Shown in pieces: positions 43,028-51,700 of a DNA stretch of 64,000 bases. This stretch comes from Geobacter sp. (GTDB taxonomy: Bacteria; Desulfobacterota; Desulfuromonadia; Geobacterales; Geobacteraceae): positions 1 through 64,000 of the forward strand of contig POSG01000013.1 in assembly GCA_003314535.1 (NCBI GenBank), given 5' to 3'. Under the pieces are notes generated by a model. That model was not told the DNA's origin. It did not search any database and was given only the letters and a program-made list of their open reading frames with translations. Positions within the stretch are counted from its first letter, which is position 1, and the number at the start of each line of letters is the position of its first letter. The translations under genes were made by a program, and so were the position numbers.

Positions 43028-44064
43028 GGCGCGAGGATCTCCCGGGCGGCCTGTTCGGACAGGGATACATTGAGAAAAAGCCTGTAGAAATCCTGCGTCT
43101 CCCTGATCCGGTTGAACGGAAAACGCGCCGGATAGAGTTTGTTCGCCAGCCATCTCGCCCCGAGCAGCCGCATGAAGGTGGGAGGTCGGTCGAACCAGTC
43201 GAGGGGAACCAGAGGAGCGCGGAAGATGCGCCGGTTTTGCACGGCCCGGACATGGGCCCAGCGCCTGTCCTGGAGGACACGGTCCATAGAGGTCCGATCC
43301 CTGGCCAGGATGACATCGGGGTTGCGGTTGAGGACCTCTTTCAGTGATATCTTCTCCATGCCGTAGATGGTCTTCGTTTCACAGCGGAACACGTTTTGCC
43401 CGCCGCTCAGGGGAATCAGTTCGGCGTGCACGGAATCGCTGCATTCGGTATTCAGCCCGTCGCCCCCTTCCGCATAGTAGACCGTCACCTTCTCCGGATC
43501 GGGAACGGCGGCACGCATCCGTTTCAGGTCGTCAAGGGTCTTTTGTGCATACCTGCTCAGTTTCCCGGCCCTTGTCTGCCTGTTCAGCAACCGGCCGAGG
43601 AAGCGGAACGCCTCGGGATAGTCGTTCACGCTGTCGATGGTGATATAGACGAGCGGGAGTCCCAGTTGTTCCAGCGTCTGCTGGAGCTTGCTGTCCGATG
43701 CCGCGCCCTTCCAGCGCCAGGCAACAACGATATCGGGCCTGGTTTTCAGCAACGTCTCCAGGTTGGGGGTTTTGCCCTGTCCCATCCATCCACCGACCAC
43801 CGGGAGCCTTTGCACGCGCCGGTCCAGATACTTCTTTCCTTGTTGCGGGATGGGAGAGTTGAGGCCTGCGAGCAGTCCCGGGTCAACGGCATAGATCATG
43901 AATGTAGCAGGCGGCACGGTGCAGTAAATCCTGCGGATCGTGTCCGGCACGACCACCTTTCTGCCCGCCATGTCGACGATTTCCCTCTTTGCTTGCGCTG
44001 CTGCGCACATGCCTAGCAACAGAACCAGAGCCGGGAACAGGGCTCTCCTGAACATGTGAACCAT
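43024..44064 (-). CDS. periplasmic metal-complex binding protein 2
   Basis: 346 residues. Signal peptide (ALFPALVLLLGMCAAAQA), then KREIVDMAGRKVVVPDTIRR, LLKTRPDIVVAWRWKG, VLNRNPDVILARDRTSM and FYRLFLNVSLSEQAAREIL. Same family as its downstream neighbour but clearly diverged. AAGGAGGAACA directly precedes the ATG. The double binding-protein set suggests two ligands or two forms of one ligand. It lies 37 bases after the radical SAM fusion. Confidence 0.88.
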   Translation of the reverse strand: MVHMFRRALFPALVLLLGMCAAAQAKREIVDMAGRKVVVPDTIRRIYCTVPPATFMIYAVDPGLLAGLNSPIPQQGKKYLDRRVQRLPVVGGWMGQGKTPNLETLLKTRPDIVVAWRWKGAASDSKLQQTLEQLGLPLVYITIDSVNDYPEAFRFLGRLLNRQTRAGKLSRYAQKTLDDLKRMRAAVPDPEKVTVYYAEGGDGLNTECSDSVHAELIPLSGGQNVFRCETKTIYGMEKISLKEVLNRNPDVILARDRTSMDRVLQDRRWAHVRAVQNRRIFRAPLVPLDWFDRPPTFMRLLGARWLANKLYPARFPFNRIRETQDFYRLFLNVSLSEQAAREILAP

Positions 44065-44101
44065 TGTTCCTCCTTTTCCATTACGGTTGACAATTGAAAG
44101 G

Positions 44102-45910
44102 TCAGCTTGTCCCGCCTTCGATCCAGTGCCAGCCCGCCACCGGCTTGCTGAAGGAGCGGTTCACGTCCGACGGGGAAAAGCCGATGCCGTAGAATTGCCG
44201 GTAGAAGGCTTCCGCTTCAGTCATCACGTCCAGGGGGCACAGGTCGCCGTGGAGCGTGGTTGCCAGGTACATCAGGCCCAGGATCCACTGGGGGCTGCCG
44301 AAATCCCAACCAGGCGCGGGATGGGTGTAGATCCTGCACTGCTGCACCGCCTTGGCGGTCACCCCCAGGCGGAGGCATTCGGCGTGGAAGTCTTCAACCG
44401 GATTGGAAATGAAGGCGGAGATGAAGATAACCTCGGGGTCCAGTTCGTTGAGCCGGGCCACGGAAAGGCTCCGGCCGGGGCGGCCGCTCGCCTCCAGCAG
44501 GCGGTTGACGCTTGTGCCCCCGGCCGTTTCCGCCAGCTGATTTTCCATGCGGCCTCGACGAATATAGAAAAGGGGCTTGCCCATGGCGTAGTAGACACGG
44601 GGCCGGGACTCCACCTGCGCCAGGGCGGTCTCTATCCGCGCCAGCTGCTGTTCCAGGTAGGCGGCGAGCGCCTCGCCGCGATCGGCGACGCCCGCGACGC
44701 GCCCGAAGTGGCGAACCATCCCGATGTACGTTTTCGGGTTCTGGATCGACTTGTGGAAACCCTTCAGGTCACCGGACGAAAGGAAATTCTCCCACGCCCG
44801 CACCACCGTCGATTTCCCGGTGACGCCCATGGCGATGAGCATCGCTTCGATGATCTCCAGTGCCCGTGTGAAGGGATAGCCGCCCTCGAAGTCACCTTCC
44901 TGGTAGAACGTCCGGGCAGGCCGGCCGACGATGTCCAGTGAACGGCCGCAGGAGGTGCAGGCGTTTCCCTTGGGTTCATTGTCGTCCGAAACAACCAGCT
45001 TGGCGCCCATCGGCCCGTAGAAATCCCGTCTGAAGGCGGATTCCCCGCATTCCGGGCAAGAGGTATGCAGGTATTCCGTGCCGGGTGAGTTGAACAGGTA
45101 GACGTAATCCAGCAATTCCCCGAGCTCCGCGCACAACCCTTCCGTCTGGCGTATGGACGGCTCCAGGGAGATGTCCGCCGTTGCCAGCGGGATGAAACGC
45201 ATCACCTGCAAGGGGATCCGTCGTGATATCCCGGCGATATGGCGCGCCAGGGAACGAGCTTCATTAAAGTTGTCCCTGGTCACGACGCAGGAGACCTCTA
45301 CGTGGACGCCGCATTCGCAGAGGGTCTCCAGGTTTCGCAGTACCGGCGCCATGCCGGGCGCCCCGCACTCCCCATAGGCCCGGTCGGAAAACCCCTTTAC
45401 TCCGAGGTTGATGAAATCGAGATGGGGAAGGAGCCTCGACAGCGCCGATTCGGTAAAGTAGGCGTTGGAAGAGCAGCCGACGTGCAGCCCCTTGGCATGG
45501 GCCAGTTCAGCCACCTTGGTAAAGCTGGGAAGCCCGGCCAGGGGGTCGTTCATTAAAAAAGTGATTCCGCGGCAGTCGTTGTCCAGCGCCTTGCGCACCA
45601 CCTCCTCCGGTGTCAGCCTCAGCAGGGCGGAACTGTCCGGGGCCATCTCCTTGACGATGACGGTGGAGACGCATCCCCGACAGTCGAAGTTGCAGCCGGT
45701 GGTGCTGATCTGCAGGAACTTGGCGCCGGGATGGAAGTGGAGGATCGGCATTGTCTCGATGGAGATGGGACAGGCCACTATGTACCTGTCAGGGAAAAGC
45801 TCCACCACGGTGCCGTCCCGTTCCCCGTATCTCCCGCATGCGCCGGTCCCGCCAACCGGGATGGCGCAGGTACGCTCACAGATGTCGCAATTCACGCAGT
45901 TCATTTTCAT
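44102..45910 (-). CDS. radical SAM protein fused to a periplasmic-binding-protein-like domain
   Basis: 602 residues, no signal peptide. N-terminal Cys cluster (C5, C8, C11, C15, C25) and radical SAM motif CNFDCRGC (C73, C77, C80), close to PflA/AmmeMemoRadiSam-type activases. Zinc-ribbon-like pairs CPECGE (C285, C288) and CTSCGR (C318, C321). Residues about 341-595 match the neighbouring binding proteins (VYYAMGKPLFYIRRGRMENQ, LDPEVIFISAFISNPVEDF, FYRQFYGIGFSPSDVN). The binding fold must therefore work in the cytoplasm. ATG at 45910 overlaps the methyltransferase stop; ATG at 45904 is an alternative. Function unknown. Confidence 0.87.
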   Translation of the reverse strand: MKMNCVNCDICERTCAIPVGGTGACGRYGERDGTVVELFPDRYIVACPISIETMPILHFHPGAKFLQISTTGCNFDCRGCVSTVIVKEMAPDSSALLRLTPEEVVRKALDNDCRGITFLMNDPLAGLPSFTKVAELAHAKGLHVGCSSNAYFTESALSRLLPHLDFINLGVKGFSDRAYGECGAPGMAPVLRNLETLCECGVHVEVSCVVTRDNFNEARSLARHIAGISRRIPLQVMRFIPLATADISLEPSIRQTEGLCAELGELLDYVYLFNSPGTEYLHTSCPECGESAFRRDFYGPMGAKLVVSDDNEPKGNACTSCGRSLDIVGRPARTFYQEGDFEGGYPFTRALEIIEAMLIAMGVTGKSTVVRAWENFLSSGDLKGFHKSIQNPKTYIGMVRHFGRVAGVADRGEALAAYLEQQLARIETALAQVESRPRVYYAMGKPLFYIRRGRMENQLAETAGGTSVNRLLEASGRPGRSLSVARLNELDPEVIFISAFISNPVEDFHAECLRLGVTAKAVQQCRIYTHPAPGWDFGSPQWILGLMYLATTLHGDLCPLDVMTEAEAFYRQFYGIGFSPSDVNRSFSKPVAGWHWIEGGTS

Positions 45911-46530
45911 TTCCTTATGATTATCCAGAGACCCTTGTCATCGCTGCGGTCAATTGCAAAATCTTCGATCCCCGCGCTCCGCAACTCTTTTTCGAACTCC
46001 GCGGGAGCGTCGGGACCAAGCCTTTTCGCGACCCATTCCCGCCACGGAGAACCGTCATGGGACCGGCCCTCCATCTTGCGGTCTATTTCCGCCTTCACCT
46101 CCGCGGAACCGAACCCACCGCCGATGTAGCTCATGCCGCCCGGGGCCAGGACGCGGTTGATTTCCCTGAATGCCGGCACCCGGTCCCAGAAAAACACCGA
46201 ACCCCGGCTTATGGCCAGGTTCACCGAACCGTCAGGCAGCGGTATTGATTCGGCGTTCCCCGAAAGAGTATCGGTACGGTTTTCCAATCCGCGCGACGCG
46301 ATATTGCCCCGCACGATGTCGAGCATCTCGCCGGACTGGTCGAAGAACCTGACGAACAGGCCGGTGGCCTGCGCCAGGGCCAGGCCCAGGTAGCCGCCGC
46401 CGCAGCCGATATCCAGGCAGACGCCCTCGCGGATGCCGGTCCTTTCAACGGCCTGGGCAGCGATAAGGGGATACGCGGGCGCGAAAATTTCCCGGGCCAT
46501 GGTGTCGAATTTCTTTGCGTCAATTTGCAT
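45907..46530 (-). CDS. class I SAM-dependent methyltransferase
   Basis: 207 residues. SAM motif I VCLDIGCGGGYLGLALAQA, acidic motif II FDQSGEM, and motif post-II SIPLPDGSVNLAISRGSVFF, followed by REINRVLAPGGMSYIGGGFG. It resembles small-molecule methyltransferases (UbiE/ArsM-like fold). GGAAAGGAAG precedes the ATG. Position between the TonB receptor and the radical SAM fusion suggests it modifies an imported ligand or acts on the same cofactor. Confidence 0.87.
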   Translation of the reverse strand: MQIDAKKFDTMAREIFAPAYPLIAAQAVERTGIREGVCLDIGCGGGYLGLALAQATGLFVRFFDQSGEMLDIVRGNIASRGLENRTDTLSGNAESIPLPDGSVNLAISRGSVFFWDRVPAFREINRVLAPGGMSYIGGGFGSAEVKAEIDRKMEGRSHDGSPWREWVAKRLGPDAPAEFEKELRSAGIEDFAIDRSDDKGLWIIIRK

Positions 46531-46556
46531 TGTTTTCTTCCTTTCCGTATCGTTTG

Positions 46557-48800
46557 TCAGAACTGGAACGTCACGTTCCCCACCACGGTAAAGGGGGCGC
46601 CGGCGTAATAGGAGGCGCTGCCCAGGCGGGTATCGTCCGAGGCGTTGATAATTCCGATATAGTGGGTATCGAAAAGATTGAGGAAGCTTACTCCCGCGCT
46701 GAATACCTTGCACCACAGGATATTTTTTTTCGTGTACTGGATATGCAGGTCGACAACCGCGTAATCGGAGATTCTTTCCGTATTCTCCACGTCGCCGTAC
46801 CGCCTCCCCGTGTAGCGCAGCAGGGGAGAAACGGAAAAATCGTAAAACCGGTAGGTAGCGCCCACCCTGGCCTCGAACTCCGGCGCATCGGGAACCTGGT
46901 TTCCTTTTGCCTTCGTCACCGAACCGGGCGCGGCCACGATGTCGTCCGTGAACTCGAAGCGGTTGTAAGACGCGGACAGAAAGACATCCAGGTTATCCAT
47001 GGGATGGACGGAAGCTTCAAGTTCGACGCCATAGCCGATTGCCTCTGCGATGTTGCGCATATACTTGATGCCGAGAAGCGGGTCGGTGACATTCACACCC
47101 TTGTCCCTGTCGATAATGCCGAACAGTGTCCCGGCCACATGGCCCTTGCTTCCCTGGTAACGAAGCCCTAAATCGAAATTGTCGGTGATCTCGGGTTTGA
47201 CCTGGTCCCAGACGTATTGCGCGGTGAGACCGCTGCTGGTGAATGCTGCCCTGTTGTTCGCGTAGACAGTCCACACATCGAAAGAGGGGCGGCCGAAATT
47301 TCTTCCATAACTGAAGTAGGCGTTCATCTGTTTCGATATGGCGTAGTCGATTCCGAAATTCGGCAGCCATTCCCGCATGGTGTGGCCTTTCACGCATCCT
47401 CTGGAGTCGATGGTCGCGTAATTCAGCGCCTGCGGGTATGAAACGTCGGGTAAACCGGCCGTGGAGTAGAGGTCGATTGACGGCATCATTTCGGAGACAT
47501 ACCTGACTCCTGCCTTCAGGTGGACATCTCCCAGTTGTTTGCCGATCGAGATATAGGGACTGTGCCACTCATGGTTTTCAGTCGGATTGGCGAGAACCGC
47601 CCATCCTGCGTAGGTCAAGCCGCCACTGGTCGTCCGGTACACTTTCTGCGCCGTGGGCGGCCCCGGCGGGGTCTGAACGGCATACCAGTAGCCGAGGGTC
47701 AGATCGGTACCCAGAAGCGGGGTGTCGTACTGGGCGACCACACCATAGTTGTCGTGCTCGATTTCCCACTTCCTCACGCCGGGGCTCCCCAGGATTCTGG
47801 CGACGCCGGCCAGCGTATAGCCGTTTTCATTCGCGTAATAAGGCTTTATTGAAAGCTTGCCGTTGCCCGGGACATTGATTTCAAGGTTGCCGAAAAAAGC
47901 ATAGTTGCTGAAACTGTCCCTGTTGTAATCGTAATAATTGATGTCCTGGCCGGGAATCCCCGTGAGCGACTTGTTGAAGTCATAGCGGTAGTATTTCCCG
48001 AGATCCTGTGTCTGGGCATAGGTGAGCGCCTGGTAGCTGTTCGTTTCCGAGTTGCTGTACGTTCCGAACAGCTCAAGTTTCGAGCCTGCGGGAAGATTCT
48101 GGGTTACTCCGAAGGATGCAATGTCGGCGCGGCTTCCACCGGCGCCTTTCCACTTGTCGGCTTCCGTATGGGAATAGGACAGGAACAGCTTCGTCCCGGT
48201 CGGCAGCAGGCCGGTGTCGATGCGGGTGAATATCTTGTTCAGGCCGAACGTGCCGAAATTGTCGCGCACGGTTACCCCGAAGCGGTCATCCGGTCTGAGC
48301 AGGGTCCGGTTCATGGTTCCGGCGGTGTTGTAGGGAACGAGACTTTTTTCCGCTGACACAGCGCCTTTGTACAGCGTGATCTCTTCCAGGTTTTCCAGAT
48401 CGAAGAGCCACGTGTCGCTGATGCCCGGATCCAGCCCGTAATTGAGAAGGCTCAATCCTTCCACCACTGAACCTACCCGCGTCTGGCCCCGAACCCGGAT
48501 GCTGCGGTTGTTGCTGAGGCCGAACGCATCCGCGCTCTGGAAATTCACGGAGGGCAGGATGTCCGTGGCCTGGAAGGCGTTGATCTGTCCGGCGCCGCCG
48601 AACCTGTCGAGACCTTCCTTGGTGACCGTGTTCTCCGTATCGGGCTGCCTCTCTTTTGCCTCGAACACACCAGTGGTTTTTTTGTCCGTAACGACTGCCT
48701 CATCCAGGCTCACCTTGTTGCCGACCTCTTCTCCCCGGCCTGGCGCCGCCAGGCAGCAGGAAAGAAGAAACATGCAGAAGAATGTTGTTCGTTTCTTCAT
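46557..48800 (-). CDS. TonB-dependent outer-membrane receptor (operon B)
   Basis: 747 residues. Signal peptide (FFCMFLLSCCLAAPGRGEE), a possible TonB box (LDEAVVTDKK), plug about residues 55-175 (FQATDILPSVNFQSADAFGL, RSIRVRGQTRVGSVVEGLSL) and a barrel ending in VVGNVTFQF. Related to siderophore-type receptors and to the operon A receptor (same WKGAGG / WKGDGG segment). Moco riboswitch control suggests uptake of a molybdenum or tungsten complex, or another ligand needed for the cofactor. The ATG overlaps the DUF364 remnant stop. Confidence 0.88.
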   Translation of the reverse strand: MKKRTTFFCMFLLSCCLAAPGRGEEVGNKVSLDEAVVTDKKTTGVFEAKERQPDTENTVTKEGLDRFGGAGQINAFQATDILPSVNFQSADAFGLSNNRSIRVRGQTRVGSVVEGLSLLNYGLDPGISDTWLFDLENLEEITLYKGAVSAEKSLVPYNTAGTMNRTLLRPDDRFGVTVRDNFGTFGLNKIFTRIDTGLLPTGTKLFLSYSHTEADKWKGAGGSRADIASFGVTQNLPAGSKLELFGTYSNSETNSYQALTYAQTQDLGKYYRYDFNKSLTGIPGQDINYYDYNRDSFSNYAFFGNLEINVPGNGKLSIKPYYANENGYTLAGVARILGSPGVRKWEIEHDNYGVVAQYDTPLLGTDLTLGYWYAVQTPPGPPTAQKVYRTTSGGLTYAGWAVLANPTENHEWHSPYISIGKQLGDVHLKAGVRYVSEMMPSIDLYSTAGLPDVSYPQALNYATIDSRGCVKGHTMREWLPNFGIDYAISKQMNAYFSYGRNFGRPSFDVWTVYANNRAAFTSSGLTAQYVWDQVKPEITDNFDLGLRYQGSKGHVAGTLFGIIDRDKGVNVTDPLLGIKYMRNIAEAIGYGVELEASVHPMDNLDVFLSASYNRFEFTDDIVAAPGSVTKAKGNQVPDAPEFEARVGATYRFYDFSVSPLLRYTGRRYGDVENTERISDYAVVDLHIQYTKKNILWCKVFSAGVSFLNLFDTHYIGIINASDDTRLGSASYYAGAPFTVVGNVTFQF

Positions 48801-49006
48801 CTCATTCCTCCCCTCAGCGCTTCGGGGGCAGCTTCGATCGCGGTCCTCTCCGCGACTTTCCCGAAGAAGTGATAGCCCGATCCCCCTTCGGAGATGACAT
48901 CCAGCACCCTGTCCGGGTCCGTTACCGTGATGCAGCCCAGCAGGCTACGGAGCTGATCGGTTGTTTCCCGCGGAATCGCATATTGTCCTGTATCGTTCTT
49001 CTCCAT
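48797..49006 (-). pseudogene. DUF364 gene remnant with internal deletion
   Basis: 69 residues. The first 24 residues (MEKNDTGQYAIPRETTDQLR) match the start of the intact DUF364 protein at 55225-56097, and the rest (TVTDPDRVLDVISEGGSGYH) matches its C-terminus. About 220 codons are missing in frame. The 3' halves are nearly identical as DNA. A CCCAG microhomology at both edges could explain the deletion. It keeps an RBS (GAGAGGAAAC) and overlaps the receptor start, so it may survive as a coupling leader. Confidence 0.8.
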
Positions 49007-49084
49007 CTGGTTTCCTCTCTTTCACGTAAGATCGACATGTGCCGCATTGGCAGCCGCAGGGCCTGCGGCTGCGCCCGGACATGA

Positions 49085-49121
49085 ACAAGGCCGACGGGGT
49101 CGGACACCCGTCGGCCTTGTT
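49085..49121 (-). terminator. terminator of Moco riboswitch copy 1
   Basis: AAGGCCGACGGG / CCCGTCGGCCTT hairpin with a weak T-tract, just after the aptamer; the expected expression platform for termination when cofactor is bound. Confidence 0.7.
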
Positions 49122-49123
49122 AA

Positions 49124-49226
49124 ACCGCAGTGTTCACTCCTTTCCAAACATGGGAGGCGATGCAGTTTCCGGCATCACCCATAGCCCGACTCCCGTAGTA
49201 AGTACCGTAGGGAAGGCGGGTCGGAG
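49124..49226 (-). ncRNA. Moco/Tuco riboswitch, operon B copy
   Basis: Minus strand: CCGACCCGCCTTCCC, CGGGAGTCGGGC, GGGTGATGCCGGAAAC, GCATCGCCTCCC, TGGAAAGGAGTGAACAC. The CGCCTCCC...TGGAAAGG portion is the same as I recall from the E. coli moaA leader Moco RNA (CGCCUCCCGUAUCUGGAAAG). Moco genes (moaE, modA, moeA) in the controlled operons agree. It precedes the DUF364 remnant, receptor and the rest of operon B. Confidence 0.83.
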
Positions 49227-49319
49227 AAAAAATCGATTTACACGGCTTTTATATCATTTCATATGCACCATCCCTTTTTATCACTCAGGAAATATCCCGG
49301 ATGATTCGAATCCCCACTT

Positions 49320-50600
49320 TCATGGATGCAACTGGTTGCTGCGCCAATCGAGGGGCAAAACCGCGATACGCTCTCCTTCCTTGATGGTGGAGCCTTCAGG
49401 AATAATCGTGAGCGAATTGGCCGTTGCCATGGAAGAGAGCATGCCGTCCTTTTCCGCGCGATTGAGCGTCACGAGGTATTCCCCTTCTACCTGGGTCAAG
49501 TGAGTCCACTTCGCGACAGACATGGACAATTTCCGGGAAAATTCATTAAGTGAGACTGCATCCACCGACGGATGTTCCGTCGAGACAAGTCCTCTCATCT
49601 TCAGCAGGGCCGGTCTCACCAAGGTCTCCAGGTTAACCAGGCACCCGGTGGGCGGACCGCTCAATGCGAAAACGGGTACCGAACGATTGCCGCCGTCTCC
49701 CCGGGATGTTTCGATGAGGCCGAACGCAACTGCGGCACCCGGAGCCATCTTTACCCTGGAGAAAATGACCTGTCCCATTTCTCCCACAACAAGGCGGACC
49801 AAATCGTAGTCCCCCTTGGATACACCTCCGCTGGTAATTATCGCGTCCGCAGTCAATCCCTTTTGTATCTTCGCCGACAACGAAGACTCATTATCGCGAG
49901 CCACTCCCAGGACAACCGGTTCACCGCCGTAATGCACGACAAGGGCCGCTATGGCAGCGCTGTTGCAGTTATAGACCTTTGCGGGCGGCAGAGGTCTGCC
50001 CGGGTTGACCAGTTCGTCACCAGTGGCTATCACCGCGATGACCGGGCGCCGGATGACCCTGATCTGCGTTTTTCCAATGGAAGCAAGGGCGGAAACCTGC
50101 ATCGGACCGATAACCGTCCCTTTCGGCACGACGAGCGCGCCTTTTCGAACTGTGCCCCCAGCCGGACGGATGTTGGCTCCGGCCGCCGCCGCCACATAAA
50201 CCCTGACTTCCTTGGGGTTTGCCCTGTTCGGCCCGTTTTTGTCTCCCGGCTCGTCCGTGTCCTCGAACCGGACCACGCAATCGGCGCCTTTCGGAATAAC
50301 CGAGCCGGTCATTATGCGTACGGCACAGCCGGCCCTGACCGAGGTCCTCGGCACATGGCCCGCCCTGACGGTTCCGATCACCCGAAGGACCGCCGGGTTA
50401 TCCCTGTCCGCCCCCTTCAGGTCGGCGGATCGCAGCGCATAACCGTCGGGCCCCGAGATATCCGCGGCTGGCAGGTCAATCCCCGCGTGAATGTCTTCGC
50501 TTGTCGCTTGGCCTATGCACTTCAGGAGGAGTTTTTCCTCGGCTTCCATTGGGCCGACATGTTCCAATATCGTTTTCACCGCATCATCATAGCTTTTCAT
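49320..50600 (-). CDS. moeA: molybdopterin molybdenumtransferase
   Basis: 426 residues. MoeA domains: N-terminal ISGPDGYALRSADL, the insertion domain (RIMTGSVIPKGADCVVRFED), the molybdopterin-binding core (VIATGDELVNPG, YNCNSAAIAAL, ITSGGVSKGDYDLV, ALSGPPTGCLVNLETLVRP) and the C-terminal barrel. It inserts molybdenum, or tungsten, into adenylylated molybdopterin. Last gene of operon A, 38 bases after the radical SAM gene. Confidence 0.93.
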   Translation of the reverse strand: MKSYDDAVKTILEHVGPMEAEEKLLLKCIGQATSEDIHAGIDLPAADISGPDGYALRSADLKGADRDNPAVLRVIGTVRAGHVPRTSVRAGCAVRIMTGSVIPKGADCVVRFEDTDEPGDKNGPNRANPKEVRVYVAAAAGANIRPAGGTVRKGALVVPKGTVIGPMQVSALASIGKTQIRVIRRPVIAVIATGDELVNPGRPLPPAKVYNCNSAAIAALVVHYGGEPVVLGVARDNESSLSAKIQKGLTADAIITSGGVSKGDYDLVRLVVGEMGQVIFSRVKMAPGAAVAFGLIETSRGDGGNRSVPVFALSGPPTGCLVNLETLVRPALLKMRGLVSTEHPSVDAVSLNEFSRKLSMSVAKWTHLTQVEGEYLVTLNRAEKDGMLSSMATANSLTIIPEGSTIKEGERIAVLPLDWRSNQLHP

Positions 50601-50638
50601 TGCACAGCTCCTTTGTTTTTTGTAGGCACATGAGAATT

Positions 50639-51676
50639 TCAGAACACTTCAGGCGGCATTGACCGGCCTGGTGGCAACGTGGTTATCTGGAGACCCATGC
50701 ATTGGGCGTATCGCTCCTGAAGCTCCATGTGGTCGGTAATAGTGAGGTCCTCGGTAACAGGCGTGACTCTTGCCCCCGAATGAATGCGTGCCTTCATCCT
50801 CCCGACGCTTCCGCCGAGAAGCTGATTGCCGCCTCCGGCCATGAACCAGAGGGGGATGTCATCGTGACTGTTTCCGTTTGCCAGCCCGATCTGAATATCC
50901 GGCATGATCAGCCGGGCAACGGCGATTGTCCGGGCGACTTCCCATGGTGAGCAGCGTGGATGATCCTGGAGCAGTGTCGACGGCACCGGGGAGAATCGCG
51001 AAAACCGCAGGGTTTGAAAGCTCTTGAAACTTTTCAGGTAAAATAGTTGGCGGATGCGGTCGGAATTGCTTTCCCCAAGCCCAACGAGCATCATGCTTCG
51101 CGTAGGCATGCCCTCAGCTTCGCAGATCTCCAGAAGTTCCTTCCGTTTCTCCAGGCTGTCTCCCGGTTTCGTCGCCCGGAACAGCTCTTCGTTGACGGTC
51201 TCCAGCGAACTCGTGATGCTGGATACTTTGAGGCCTTTCAACTTTCGCACCGTCTCGCGGCTGAGGGACGGTCCGAGGTTCACCTCTATATCGATATCCG
51301 AGACTGCCCGCATTGCATCCACCATGGATACTATCTCCTCGTCATAACCTTCCAGGTTCGCCCCGCCGCTCAAGTGGAGGTGTCTGAACCCGAGCTCATC
51401 CAATGCTCTGATAGCCTTGATCAGAGCATCCTCTCTCATGGTCCCGTGATCGGCATACAGACAGTAGGAACAGCGCGGCTCTATCCTGCACGGGGTTATC
51501 CCGTTAATGGCCGCTGACCACCACAGTTCGCGGCCTATGTGCCTGTCCCTCATTTCCGAAGCTACGCTGAAAAGTTTGAGAGCGTTTTCCGGATGTAGCG
51601 AATCTTCAAGAATATTCAGGGCCAGTTCCGGGGTCACTTCACCTGTGCAGGCCTCTTTCAGCAGCTGGTCAAACAT
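50639..51676 (-). CDS. radical SAM protein with CX5CX2C motif (HmdB/BioB-like)
   Basis: 345 residues in a BioB/HydE-type fold. The cluster ligands read C63-x5-C69-x2-C72 (TPCRIEPRCSYCLYADHG) instead of CxxxCxxC. That spacing is known from HmdB, involved in building the iron-guanylylpyridinol cofactor; no hmd gene is present here. HLHLSGGANLEGYDEEI and SITSSLETVNEELFRATKPG are the glycine-rich and SAM-contact segments. GGGGAGG supports the ATG at 51676 over the TTG at 51694. Function in this operon is unknown. Confidence 0.83.
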   Translation of the reverse strand: MFDQLLKEACTGEVTPELALNILEDSLHPENALKLFSVASEMRDRHIGRELWWSAAINGITPCRIEPRCSYCLYADHGTMREDALIKAIRALDELGFRHLHLSGGANLEGYDEEIVSMVDAMRAVSDIDIEVNLGPSLSRETVRKLKGLKVSSITSSLETVNEELFRATKPGDSLEKRKELLEICEAEGMPTRSMMLVGLGESNSDRIRQLFYLKSFKSFQTLRFSRFSPVPSTLLQDHPRCSPWEVARTIAVARLIMPDIQIGLANGNSHDDIPLWFMAGGGNQLLGGSVGRMKARIHSGARVTPVTEDLTITDHMELQERYAQCMGLQITTLPPGRSMPPEVF

Positions 51677-51700
51677 GACTTGTTTCCTCCCCAAGTTATT

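Noticed and set aside
49085-49226. Repeats shared with 56.2 and 56.7 kb, first considered mobile-element ends
   Set aside because: All copies are in the same orientation upstream of related operons, end in terminators and match the Moco RNA layout.
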